A DNA stretch of 64,000 bases, from assembly GCF_018881905.1 (NCBI RefSeq), contig NZ_JACVPM010000003.1, forward strand, positions 1 to 64,000, given 5' to 3'. The notes below the pieces were generated by a model. The model was not told the DNA's origin. It worked only from the letters and a program-made list of their open reading frames with translations, and made no database searches. This stretch comes from Polynucleobacter sp. MG-27-Goln-C1 (GTDB lineage Bacteria; Pseudomonadota; Gammaproteobacteria; Burkholderiales; Burkholderiaceae). The translations under genes and the position numbers were made by a program. Positions 26,803 through 35,008 of this stretch are shown here, one piece after another (within the stretch, counting starts at the first letter, position 1; the number at the start of each line of letters is the position of its first letter).

Positions 26803-27897
26803 CTATCTTCTGTTAATAAGATATTCTGGCACTCTATAGCGCACGATACCCCAGTATATCCAGGCATAACTTATCGCAAAGAGTATTACAAAACCTTTGA
26901 GGGCTAGGTGATATCGCCAGAAAAGCACTGCAGGTATGACACCCAGTAAGCAGATTAGCCACAGATAGGGGGAGGTCATTGAGTTTCGATAGATCAACAT
27001 ACGCTGATCGTTGTTGACATCATCCCAGCGGACAACTCGGCGATAAATGAGTTGGTGAAGATGAGATGCATCAGGCATGCCGGGATGGACTCTCTTGAGA
27101 ATGACTCTGCGATAAATTGTGAAGAGCGTTTCAAAGATGGGGTAGATGCAAAGTAATAATGGAAACCATTTTGATACCTCAGGGTGTCTTGCCGTTAAGA
27201 GGACTGAAAGCTCCGCAATCCAAAAGCCAATCAGATAAGCGCCCCCATCACCCAGGAAGATAAGACCTCGCGGATAGTTCCAAACTAAAAATCCTAATAG
27301 GGCGCCAATCATGGCTAATCCAGCAATCATGATTTGAGTATCACCAACTTGAAATGCTACATAGGCAAGGCCGCCCAAAATAATAATCGCGACCATGCTT
27401 GAAAGCCCGTTATATCCATCAATGATGTTAAAGGCATTTGCAACGCCGGCAACCGCAAAGCAGGTAATGCCAATAGCTATAGCAGGGTAAGCAAGCATTA
27501 AATTATCTATTCCCAGGAGCTGAACGGATGTGAGCCAGCCGCCTAGGAGATGTCCTGCAATAGCAGCTGCGATAAAGGTGGCAATGAGCCTAACCTTAAC
27601 CCCAACCTTTTTTGTAACATCCTCTAAAAATCCTGATAGAAAAGCTGGCAGCGAGGATGCTATAAGAATTAACCCAAACTGTCCTACAGATTCATTTTCA
27701 AAATAGCGCACTACTAATGCAATACAAAGCCCGAGCAATATTCCAAGTCCACCGATTCGGGGCACTGCATGAGTGTGAAATTTTTGTATACCGCTGATAT
27801 CTGAGTCAGCACTAAATTTAGAATGTAAATGACTGTTACGAATCACCCAAAGTGTGATTAATAGGGATGTCAGAAAGGAGATGGCTAAAACACTCAT
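26803..27897 (-). CDS. WecA/MraY-family polyprenyl-phosphate sugar-1-phosphate transferase
   Basis: A 364-residue membrane enzyme with about ten hydrophobic segments. It transfers a sugar 1-phosphate (GlcNAc-type in WecA) to undecaprenyl phosphate, which starts O-antigen repeat synthesis. Family motifs are NAFNIIDGYNGL near residue 155, WNYPRGLIFLGDGGAYLIGF near 208 with the catalytic aspartates, and the HLHQL histidine loop near 285. It is transcribed towards the polysaccharide cluster and is a good candidate for the initiating transferase of that pathway. The sugar it uses cannot be assigned. Confidence 0.88.
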   Translation of the reverse strand: MSVLAISFLTSLLITLWVIRNSHLHSKFSADSDISGIQKFHTHAVPRIGGLGILLGLCIALVVRYFENESVGQFGLILIASSLPAFLSGFLEDVTKKVGVKVRLIATFIAAAIAGHLLGGWLTSVQLLGIDNLMLAYPAIAIGITCFAVAGVANAFNIIDGYNGLSSMVAIIILGGLAYVAFQVGDTQIMIAGLAMIGALLGFLVWNYPRGLIFLGDGGAYLIGFWIAELSVLLTARHPEVSKWFPLLLCIYPIFETLFTIYRRVILKRVHPGMPDASHLHQLIYRRVVRWDDVNNDQRMLIYRNSMTSPYLWLICLLGVIPAVLFWRYHLALKGFVILFAISYAWIYWGIVRYRVPEYLINRR

Positions 27898-27961
27898 AGT
27901 CCCTTGGTAAAAATTTACAGCCTTAACGATGCGATCATTTTAATCTATCTTGCATCTGCTC

Positions 27962-28981
27962 TTATGGCACCAAACTCAAGAATAAATACTCAAAGAAGAT
28001 AATTAGATGTACAACACCCTGCAATAGGGTCGTTCTACCAATAGCAAGTGTTAGTGCACCAATAAAGAAGCTGAGATACATCAGCGTCATATTTAGTGAG
28101 CTAATGCCTAGGCTGAGTGGTAGATTAAAGAAGATGGCAATAGCTGCTACCGTCGGAATGGTTAGTCCAATACTAGCCAAGGCTGAACCCAGCGCTAAGT
28201 TCAAACTGCTTTGTAATCGATTAGCTCTCGCCGCCCTCACTGCCGCATAGCCCTCGGGCAAGAGCACCAACATGGCAATCGCGATACCAACCACCGTTTT
28301 TGGGGCACCAGCAGCTTTTACTCCCGCTTCGATAGCCGGGCTTAGTGCTTCAGCTAAACCAACTACTATTGCTAAAGAGACTAGTAATAGAAGAGCGCTG
28401 ATGGTAGTTTTGAGATTGCTCGGCCCCTCCGCATGAATCTTGCTGTCCAATTTTTTATCGACGGCCTTAGGCAGGTAGTAGTCGCGATGGCTCACTGTTT
28501 GGAAGAATAGGAAGGCGCCATACAGGGCAAACGAAGCAATGCCAGCAAAAGCCAGCTGGCTCTTGGTGAAGTCTGGTCCTGGTGTGCTGACTGTGACCAT
28601 CGGCATAACCAAAATAAAGGTTGCCATCGCAGTCAGTACACCCAATGCAGAATTAGTACCTTCGTTACGGAAGGCCATTTCATGATGCTTTAGCCCACCC
28701 ATAAATATGCACAAGCCCACCACACCGTTAATCACAATCATGACTGTTGCAAATACGGCATCACGAGCAATGAATTCAGATCCCTCATGACCAGCCAGCA
28801 TCATGGCAATAATGAGGGAAACTTCAATAATGGTGACGCTAATCGATAGCACTAAAGTTCCGTAGGGCTCACCCGTTTTATGGGCAATCACCTCAGCATG
28901 ATGGACGGCAGAAAGTACCGCTCCAATGAGGGTGACCCCCATCAAGACGATGAACCAAGTTTGGCTGAGAAGATTTGTCAT
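27962..28981 (-). CDS. chaA: Calcium/proton antiporter, ChaA family
   Basis: A 339-residue CaCA-superfamily antiporter with about eleven hydrophobic segments. Two internally related halves each carry an acidic motif: GEPYGTLVLSISVTIIEVSL in the first half and VLLPEGYAAVRAARANRLQ in the second, with the ion-coordinating glutamates. It exports Ca2+ (and possibly Na+ or K+) in exchange for protons across the inner membrane. It is a single gene with no operon partner; the divergent cbiX starts about 80 bases away. Confidence 0.9.
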   Translation of the reverse strand: MTNLLSQTWFIVLMGVTLIGAVLSAVHHAEVIAHKTGEPYGTLVLSISVTIIEVSLIIAMMLAGHEGSEFIARDAVFATVMIVINGVVGLCIFMGGLKHHEMAFRNEGTNSALGVLTAMATFILVMPMVTVSTPGPDFTKSQLAFAGIASFALYGAFLFFQTVSHRDYYLPKAVDKKLDSKIHAEGPSNLKTTISALLLLVSLAIVVGLAEALSPAIEAGVKAAGAPKTVVGIAIAMLVLLPEGYAAVRAARANRLQSSLNLALGSALASIGLTIPTVAAIAIFFNLPLSLGISSLNMTLMYLSFFIGALTLAIGRTTLLQGVVHLIIFFEYLFLSLVP

Positions 28982-29062
28982 GTGGGTCGATGCTTATAAA
29001 AGATGTTGGGCTAAATTTCAGGGTAAGCTTGGGTATTAATATTGATAGTTTAAAAGGTTTGC

Positions 29063-29431
29063 ATGAATATGAAGGCAATTGTTTTGTTTGGTCATGGCGC
29101 TCGTGATGCACGATGGCGTGAGCCTTTTGATCGCTTAGCTTCCCTCTGGAAGGCTCAGCATCCCAATACTTTGGTGGAAGTAGCCTTTTTAGAGTTGATG
29201 GAGCCTAGCTTAGAGCAGGCAATTGCATCCCAGATTGCTACTGGTGTTACAGAGATAGTGGTTGTGCCAGTCTTTTTTGGTCAAGGCGGCCATTTGCGCA
29301 ATGACTTTCCAGTATTGCTATCAGCCTGCCAGAAGAAATTCCCTGGAGTGACTTTAAGCGCTACGCCTGCTGTTGGTGAGGATCTTGCCGTCTTGCAAGC
29401 TATCATCGATTTTGGTGCTAGAGCTCTGTAA
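29063..29431 (+). CDS. cbiX: CbiX-like sirohydrochlorin chelatase (single domain)
   Basis: A 122-residue small CbiX/SirB-type chelatase half-domain. VLFGHGARDARW holds the active-site histidine, and VVPVFFGQGGHLRNDFP the second conserved block. Next to cobA and cysI, insertion of iron into sirohydrochlorin to make siroheme is the likely role. This explains how a sulfite reductase cofactor is made without CysG in this window. Its last 78 bases overlap the 3' end of cobA, which runs the other way. Confidence 0.85.
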   Translation: MNMKAIVLFGHGARDARWREPFDRLASLWKAQHPNTLVEVAFLELMEPSLEQAIASQIATGVTEIVVVPVFFGQGGHLRNDFPVLLSACQKKFPGVTLSATPAVGEDLAVLQAIIDFGARAL

Positions 29432-30211
29432 CTCTGTTACCTGCTGCTTTTCTCGTAAGGCTTCACCAACCATAATCAATGCTGGAGAGGTACTATCAAA
29501 CCAGTCATTCGCTTTACCAATTTCGAGTTCACCAAGAGTGCTTGACCAGTGGCGCTCATTCTTGGTGCTGACCGCTTCTAGTATGTGAGCAGGTGTTTTG
29601 CTAGTATGTTGAGAATTACCTTCAATTAATTGTTTGGCAATATTGCTAGCATCTTTGCGACCCATGTAATACACCAAGGTATCTGCACTCGGATTTTGCA
29701 AGGGTGCATTCTGATTTCTCTCTATTTCACTTGCTACGTTTTCTGTAGCCTCATTTGCTTGTGCCAGAGTCACAAAAGCTACGCTTCTGCTAACGCCTCG
29801 CAGGGTGAGCGATTGCTGAATAGCGGCTGCACCAGCTAATGCCGCCGTGATACCCGGCACCACCTCTACTTCAATATGGTGTTTTTTGAGTGCTTGGATT
29901 TCTTCATCGGCGCGACCAAACATCATGGGGTCACCACCCTTAAGGCGCACGACAATTTGATATTTATGAGCCGCGTCAACCAGTCGTTTATTGATAAAGT
30001 GTTGCGCGGAAGATAGCTTTCCACAACGTTTACCGACAGGCTCTTTGATGGCTTGGGGGCAGAGCTCCAGCATAGCTGGGTCTACCAAGGCATCATGAAA
30101 CACAATATCTGCCTTTGCCAGTAGATTTGCTCCGCGCACAGTAATGAGATCAGTGGCGCCAGGACCTGCGCCAACCAAATACACTTTTCCGAGTTTGCTT
30201 AGATTGCCCAT
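29354..30211 (-). CDS. cobA: Uroporphyrinogen-III C-methyltransferase
   Basis: Adds two methyl groups to uroporphyrinogen III to give precorrin-2, the branch point to siroheme. It opens GKVYLVGAGPGATDLITVRG, has the RLKGGDPMMFGR motif near residue 90 and EVVPGITAALAGAA near 117. These are standard tetrapyrrole methylase signatures. The C-terminal tail of about 30 residues (after MVGEALREKQQ) is polar, and its coding sequence overlaps cbiX on the other strand. It lies downstream of the DUF934 gene and cysI, in one likely operon. No precorrin-2 dehydrogenase domain is attached. Confidence 0.92.
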   Translation of the reverse strand: MGNLSKLGKVYLVGAGPGATDLITVRGANLLAKADIVFHDALVDPAMLELCPQAIKEPVGKRCGKLSSAQHFINKRLVDAAHKYQIVVRLKGGDPMMFGRADEEIQALKKHHIEVEVVPGITAALAGAAAIQQSLTLRGVSRSVAFVTLAQANEATENVASEIERNQNAPLQNPSADTLVYYMGRKDASNIAKQLIEGNSQHTSKTPAHILEAVSTKNERHWSSTLGELEIGKANDWFDSTSPALIMVGEALREKQQVTELQSSSTKIDDSLQDGKILTNSRRSA

Positions 30212-30234
30212 GATCTGCCTATGCTATCCCTGGC

Positions 30235-30783
30235 TTAGTTGACTTCTTGAGTGCTGCGTTGATCGCGCCAGCTGTTTTGCGTAACTACAGAGAAGAGATT
30301 AAATTGCTTGAGAGCGACATCGAGATTCTGATCAGGACGTAGTTCAAAAGCATCAAAGCCTACGCGTGCACCTTGTAAGAGTTGATCAATTAAGACATCC
30401 CCAATTGCGCGGACTTCGTCTTGCCACTCAAAGCGATCTCTGAGGAGGGCTGCAGTACTAAAGCTTCTACCATCTCTAAAAATAGGGAAATGAGCTCCTA
30501 CTACTGGCCAAAGGCTTTTGCTTTCCTCGATGATGTCAGTATGCTTGAGGATGTCATCATCCGCAGCAAACCAAACCCCAATCTCACCTTTATTGGCACG
30601 TTCAATAATGTCAGCATTTTTATAGTGCGCAATCCACCAATGAAATGGTACCAATACCTTGTGAAATCCATGCTCTAAATCAGGGATGCCGCCTTCATCA
30701 CGCTCGCCATCCCACACCTGCCATTCATTGGCAATGATGGTTGGCTTGCCACCTTTTGGAAAAGAAATAATTTGCTTGTTCAT
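30235..30783 (-). CDS. DUF934 family protein
   Basis: A 182-residue protein of the DUF934 family, which is typically found next to cysI in Beta- and Gammaproteobacteria and is thought to take part in sulfite reduction or electron delivery. WQVWDGERDEGGIPDLEHG and FPIFRDGRSFSTAALLRDRFEW are the recognisable blocks, and DAFELRPDQ lies near the end. I start it at the ATG at 30783; a longer frame would begin at 30828 inside cysI. It lies between cysI and cobA. Confidence 0.8.
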   Translation of the reverse strand: MNKQIISFPKGGKPTIIANEWQVWDGERDEGGIPDLEHGFHKVLVPFHWWIAHYKNADIIERANKGEIGVWFAADDDILKHTDIIEESKSLWPVVGAHFPIFRDGRSFSTAALLRDRFEWQDEVRAIGDVLIDQLLQGARVGFDAFELRPDQNLDVALKQFNLFSVVTQNSWRDQRSTQEVN

Positions 30784-30796
30784 AGTTTTTCTAGGA

Positions 30797-32515
30797 TTAG
30801 GCTGTCGCCCCTTTGGGGTGCTTGCCATTATTTTTATAGGCAGCTTCTTTAAAGGGAGTTACACCTAGTCGGCGATAAGTCTCGATAAAAGGCTCATCAC
30901 TTGTGCGTTGCTCTACATAGGTGTTAATCAGACTGGTCATAACATCAGGAATTTCATTGGCATAGAAAGAAGGCCCAATGACTTTGCCAATAGAGGCGTC
31001 GTTGCCTTGCTCTCCACCTAGAGTAATTTGGTACCACTCTTCACCATCTTTATCGACACCCAGAACCCCAATGTTGCCGACGTGATGGTGGCCGCAGGAG
31101 TTGATGCAACCGGAGATGTTTAAAGTGATATCACCTAAGTCGTGCAGGTAATCCAAATCATCAAAACGCTCTTGAATGGCTTTGGCAATCGGCAGTGATT
31201 TGGCATTAGCTAGTGAGCAGAAGTCACCACCAGGGCAGGCAATGATATCTGTGAGTAAGCCAATATTAGGCAAAACTAAGTTGTAGTTTTTGGCGGCGCG
31301 CCAAAGATTCAATAACTCCGCTTGCTCAACATCAGCTAAGACTAAGTTTTGTTCATGGGTGACACGTAATTCACCAAAACTGTATTGATCTGTCAAGTCA
31401 GCGATGGCATTCATTTGGGCGCTAGAAGCGTCACCAGGTGCAGCGGTGCCATGGGGCTTGAGCGACAGAATGACTGAAGCATAACCAGGCACTTGATGCG
31501 GCCTAACGTTGCGCTCTAGCCAGCGAGTAAATGCAATCTTCTCATTACAGCCTATCTTAGTTTCGGCATGAGTCTGCAATTGCACATTGCTCAATGCTGG
31601 CAAAGTTTTGTAGTTTGGTCTGGTGAAGTGCTTGGCAACACGCTCCCACTCGGCCTGCGTGAAGTTATCTTTACTCTGTTTGGAGTCATTATGTAGTTGA
31701 GCCCATTCGCCTTCCACTTGGCGTGCGAATTCTTCTGGGCCTAAGGCTTTCACTAAAATCTTGATGCGGGCTTTATAGAGATTGTCTCTTCTGCCAAAGC
31801 GGTTATACACACGTAGTAGGGCAGTCAAATAGCTTGGTAAAACTTGCCATGGCAAACCTTGCTTAATTAATGATCCCAGTATCGGTGTGCGTCCCATGCC
31901 ACCACCAGCGTAGATGTCTGCAGTTAATTCTCCTGCAGCGTTTTTCTTGAGTTCAATACCGACGTCATGGCAGAGCAAGACAGTGCGATCTTGTTTCGCG
32001 CCATTAATTGCAAACTTAAATTTGCGTGGTAGATGAGCAAATTCAGGATGTAATGTTGACCATTGGCGGAGTAATTCACAGATAGGTCTTGGGTCGATGT
32101 ATTCATCAGCGGCAACACCAGCAAAGGCGTCGCTTGTAATGTTGCGAATACAGTTGCCTGAAGTTTGGATGGCATGCATTTCAACTTTAGCTAGCTCAGC
32201 TAAGATATCGGGAGTCTGCTCTAGCTCTACCCAATTAAATTGAATGTTTTGACGAGTCGTAAAGTGACCATATCCACGATCGTACTTATCCGCAATGAAG
32301 GCGAGGGTGCGAAGCTGCTTAGCACTCAATAAGCCATAAGGAATGGCGACACGCAGCATGTAAGCATGGCGCTGATGGTAGAGACCATTCTGCAGACGGA
32401 GAGGTCGGAATTCTTCTTCGGCTAAGGTGCCGTTCAGGCGTCGCTCAACTTGGTCTCGGAATTGGATAACCCGTTGATCTACAAGGGTTTGGTCAATATG
32501 GTCATATTTGTACAT
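30797..32515 (-). CDS. cysI: Nitrite/sulfite reductase hemoprotein, CysI-like
   Basis: Siroheme and [4Fe-4S] enzyme of 572 residues that reduces sulfite to sulfide with six electrons. The cluster cysteines are C427 and C433 (CPGGDFC) and C470 and C474 (CINSC), followed by GHHHVGNIG. An early HxFTTRQNIQF block binds siroheme. It heads the operon cysI-DUF934-cobA. No flavoprotein subunit (CysJ) is near, so a ferredoxin or the DUF934 partner may supply electrons. Genes for sulfate activation and APS reduction (cysD, cysN, cysH), which often lie in this position in Burkholderiales, are not in the window. Confidence 0.93.
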   Translation of the reverse strand: MYKYDHIDQTLVDQRVIQFRDQVERRLNGTLAEEEFRPLRLQNGLYHQRHAYMLRVAIPYGLLSAKQLRTLAFIADKYDRGYGHFTTRQNIQFNWVELEQTPDILAELAKVEMHAIQTSGNCIRNITSDAFAGVAADEYIDPRPICELLRQWSTLHPEFAHLPRKFKFAINGAKQDRTVLLCHDVGIELKKNAAGELTADIYAGGGMGRTPILGSLIKQGLPWQVLPSYLTALLRVYNRFGRRDNLYKARIKILVKALGPEEFARQVEGEWAQLHNDSKQSKDNFTQAEWERVAKHFTRPNYKTLPALSNVQLQTHAETKIGCNEKIAFTRWLERNVRPHQVPGYASVILSLKPHGTAAPGDASSAQMNAIADLTDQYSFGELRVTHEQNLVLADVEQAELLNLWRAAKNYNLVLPNIGLLTDIIACPGGDFCSLANAKSLPIAKAIQERFDDLDYLHDLGDITLNISGCINSCGHHHVGNIGVLGVDKDGEEWYQITLGGEQGNDASIGKVIGPSFYANEIPDVMTSLINTYVEQRTSDEPFIETYRRLGVTPFKEAAYKNNGKHPKGATA

Positions 32516-32567
32516 AGACCCATATTGTCTGGGGCTATGCCTATAACTACAAATACTTAAATATTGA

Positions 32568-32595
32568 ATCTATATATTAATTTCTATATATAGAT
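32568..32595. promoter_or_regulatory. 28-bp AT-rich inverted repeat, candidate operator
   Basis: ATCTATATAT (32568-32577) and ATATATAGAT (32586-32595) are exact complements separated by eight bases. They lie in the divergent region between cysI (-) and higB (+), about 50 bases from the cysI start. This could be an operator for cysI or for HigA. AT-rich palindromes arise easily by chance, so support is moderate. Confidence 0.4.
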
Positions 32596-32679
32596 GTAGC
32601 AACTATTTTAGATGGATGCCGCAATAAAAGTAACAAAAGTTCCATATAACGGATTCTGTATGATAGAATATAATTACGC

Positions 32680-32958
32680 ATGATCCATTCATTCTCATGT
32701 GCGGAAACCCAATCCCTCTTTAACAGCCATATGTCGCAGAGATTTAAGAGTGTTGAGAGGGTGGCTAGACGTAAGTTGTTGCAACTACATGCTGCTACTG
32801 AGTTGCAAAGTTTGCGAATTCCGCCGGGCAATAGATTGGAGATGTTGATGGGCGATAGAAAAGGTTGTCATAGCATTCGTATTAATGAGCAGTGGCGTAT
32901 CTGTTTCATTTGGAAAGCCGATGGAGCTTATGAGGTGGAGATAGTGGATTACCACTGA
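32680..32958 (+). CDS. higB: HigB-type toxin (RelE superfamily)
   Basis: A 92-residue HigB-family mRNA interferase. RLEMLMGDRKGCHSIRINEQWRICFIW and the closing VEIVDYH match the conserved RelE/HigB core and C-terminus. Such toxins cut mRNA on the ribosome. The ATG has no ribosome site. A TATAAT hexamer at 32669-32674 (or TATGAT at 32659-32664) lies so close that the transcript may be leaderless or nearly so. The antitoxin gene follows after ten bases, in the toxin-first order typical of higBA. Confidence 0.88.
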   Translation: MIHSFSCAETQSLFNSHMSQRFKSVERVARRKLLQLHAATELQSLRIPPGNRLEMLMGDRKGCHSIRINEQWRICFIWKADGAYEVEIVDYH

Positions 32959-32968
32959 GAGGAACTTG

Positions 32969-33274
32969 ATGTCAAAACTATTAGATGAAATTCATCCTGG
33001 CGAAATATTGCTAGAAGATTTTATGAAGCCGATGGGGATCACTGCGCGCCAGATTGCCGCCGATATTGATGTATCTCCAAGTCGGATTAGTGAAATTGTT
33101 AATGGAGCTCGCCCAATCACTGCAGACACAGCAATACGTCTAGGTCTATTTTTTAGGATGGATCCAAAGTTCTGGTTAAACCTGCAGATGGAATATGACA
33201 TCAGGGTTGCCAAAAGAACCTTGCAGAAAGAAATAGAGCCGCGCATTAGAGTCTTCCAAAGGGAAGCCGCTTAA
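32969..33274 (+). CDS. higA: HigA-type antitoxin, XRE family
   Basis: A 101-residue helix-turn-helix antitoxin. It opens LDEIHPGEILLEDFMKPMGI, with the HTH in ARQIAADIDVSPSRISEIVNGARPIT (about residues 25-50), followed by FWLNLQMEYDIRVA, all typical of HigA (VapI). It should neutralise HigB and repress its own promoter. An AGAGGA ribosome site precedes the ATG at 32969. A TTG one codon upstream is not needed. A strong hairpin follows the stop. Confidence 0.9.
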   Translation: MSKLLDEIHPGEILLEDFMKPMGITARQIAADIDVSPSRISEIVNGARPITADTAIRLGLFFRMDPKFWLNLQMEYDIRVAKRTLQKEIEPRIRVFQREAA

Positions 33275-33276
33275 AC

Positions 33277-33308
33277 AAATAAAGCCCCAATTAACTGGGG
33301 CTTTATTT
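33277..33308. terminator. Bidirectional rho-independent terminator
   Basis: AAATAAAGCCCC at 33277-33288 and its exact complement at 33297-33308 flank an eight-base loop. The stem has A and T runs on its two sides. It separates higA (+) from the convergent membrane protein gene (-), so it can serve both. Confidence 0.85.
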
Positions 33309-33326
33309 ATTGATAGATCAGAAATT

Positions 33327-33698
33327 CTAGAAGCTAAATTCCCTGTAATGCCGATAGAGGTTGGCAATCGATGCAAAGCCTAGAACTACGATCAGAACGG
33401 CAAAAAGGTAGTCAATTGTCAAATAGGTAAAGACGCCTATCTGAATGGCAATAGCTGCGGCAATAAAGGCGGCGATTGCACCGAACACTACTAGCTTGAA
33501 GTTTGGGATAAATGCACCCAGGGTAATGGCAACAAAAAGCAGAATCAGTTCAGAAACCAGTTGATCCGCCATGAAGAAGATCCCATTGGTGAACTCTGGG
33601 TTGGTGATCTTGCCGACAATCGCAAGAACCAGAATGCTGCCCAGTACCGCAAAGTTGAGCTTTGCTTTCTTAAGAATCGTGAGTAACTGATCATTCAT
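33327..33698 (-). CDS. Small membrane protein, unknown
   Basis: A 123-residue protein with about four hydrophobic segments and a short basic C-terminus (LYRHYREF). I recognise no family. Together with the 75-residue membrane protein gene just upstream on the same strand it may form a two-gene unit. Its end faces the higBA terminator. Confidence 0.6.
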   Translation of the reverse strand: MNDQLLTILKKAKLNFAVLGSILVLAIVGKITNPEFTNGIFFMADQLVSELILLFVAITLGAFIPNFKLVVFGAIAAFIAAAIAIQIGVFTYLTIDYLFAVLIVVLGFASIANLYRHYREFSF

Positions 33699-33738
33699 TT
33701 TGCGTGGTGTTCCTAGGTTTTTCTTCTTTTAGTTGCTC

Positions 33739-33966
33739 TTAGTAATTAGGGCTGCCGCTGAAGACCAAGCTGATGCCGATCCACAGGAGGATGAAGGCAA
33801 CCAAAATAGTGAAGCCAAGTTTCTTGAGGAAATATTCCAGGGTATCCATATAGGCTTCGTCATTACGACCAAAGTATTGGTCAAAGCGCTTCCAGACTAA
33901 TCGACCCACTACGAGTGGCAATAGCATGGCAACAATGCCAAGAACAACGGTGAGCGTGTTATCCAT
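33739..33966 (-). CDS. Small membrane protein, unknown
   Basis: A 75-residue protein with hydrophobic helices at about 5-22 and 50-70, separated by a charged loop (KRFDQYFGRNDEAYMDTLEYF). No family recognised. It lies 40 bases upstream of the 123-residue membrane protein gene on the same strand. The next gene on the other side diverges. Confidence 0.55.
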   Translation of the reverse strand: MDNTLTVVLGIVAMLLPLVVGRLVWKRFDQYFGRNDEAYMDTLEYFLKKLGFTILVAFILLWIGISLVFSGSPNY

Positions 33967-34151
33967 CTAATTCAATACTTTCTTATGCTGGCGACCGGTG
34001 AACTAGTCATATAAAAGAAGTAAGAATACCCGTTTTTCCTACGCACCAATTGCGCTTGGTGGCTCGTTTGACCTGATTTATGCTCTAAAACCCTGACTTT
34101 GTTGATACAGTAGAGTCTTTAGCAGTCAATATTTCTTCGAAAGCATTCAAT

Positions 34152-34730
34152 ATGACCGAATTATCCGTAAGCCAAATTAAAGAAATCCGCATTGCGGTCC
34201 TGGGTGCCGCAGCTAAAGTGCCTGGTGCATTAATTGGTATGGGCGTTCTTTTCATTGCCTTGGGAATGATTGGTATTGCTGGTCAGACATTGTTTTCATT
34301 TGTCTCTATTAATGTATTGGGTGCGTTCTTGATCATTGGTGGTGCAGTGCAATTTGCCCATGCCCTTAAATCCACCGGCTGGAAGAGTGTTGGCATTCAA
34401 GTGGTATTAGCTGTTTTATATATTGCCGCTGGTGTCTACACTTGGGCATTTCCAATTCCTGCGCTAGAAGCTATTACCTTATGGCTTGCTGCGATCTTTT
34501 TTATTACCGGATTTTTACGCTTGATCTCTGCATTTCAGCATCGTCATTTCCGTGAATGGTTCTGGTTAGTTTTGTCTTCTGCGATTTCTATCTTGATGGG
34601 CGTTCTCATCATGAATGGCTATCCAGAAAGTAGTTTGTGGTTGCCTGGCTTGCTGATTGCAATTGAGTTGCTTTTGCAAGGCTGGTCATTGTTGTTCTTG
34701 GGTCTAGCCGCACGTTCATTAACTAAATAA
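34152..34730 (+). CDS. HdeD family membrane protein
   Basis: A 192-residue protein of six hydrophobic helices in the HdeD/DUF308 arrangement. The paired repeats of the family are visible as VLGAFLIIGGAVQFAHAL and LWLAAIFFITGFLRLISAF, followed by FREWFWLVLSSAISILMGVLI. HdeD in E. coli is linked to acid resistance, but in environmental bacteria the role is not defined. It is preceded by a 185-base divergent region and followed by a small lysine-rich ORF. Confidence 0.85.
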   Translation: MTELSVSQIKEIRIAVLGAAAKVPGALIGMGVLFIALGMIGIAGQTLFSFVSINVLGAFLIIGGAVQFAHALKSTGWKSVGIQVVLAVLYIAAGVYTWAFPIPALEAITLWLAAIFFITGFLRLISAFQHRHFREWFWLVLSSAISILMGVLIMNGYPESSLWLPGLLIAIELLLQGWSLLFLGLAARSLTK

Positions 34731-34768
34731 AAATAGAGCCGTAGAACTTATTTAGAAATGCAAACGTT

Positions 34769-34957
34769 ATGTCAATGAAAAAAACCGATCTCTATAAAAA
34801 CCTAGCTCTGACAACTGCGCAACGTATGAAGAATGCTGCAAAGACGCCAAAGCCAGGTGCTGCGGAGAGTATTGCAAAAACCAAAAAAGAGCTTGCCAGT
34901 AGTAATCCTATGCTGGCCTCTTTGATGGGCAAGACAAAGTCCGAGAAAACCAAATAA
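34769..34957 (+). CDS. Small lysine-rich protein, unknown
   Basis: A 62-residue, strongly basic, alanine- and lysine-rich peptide (KKTDLYKNLALTTAQRMKNA at the start and a KTKSEKTK tail). Its regular helical pattern and compact length look like a real small protein, possibly nucleic-acid or ribosome associated, but nothing identifies it. It starts 38 bases after the HdeD-like gene. A second ATG two codons downstream is also possible. Confidence 0.5.
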   Translation: MSMKKTDLYKNLALTTAQRMKNAAKTPKPGAAESIAKTKKELASSNPMLASLMGKTKSEKTK

Positions 34958-35008
34958 TTACTCTTTATAGGCACTCTTTATTCATTTGAGTGCCGGTCTA
35001 TTTCTGTT

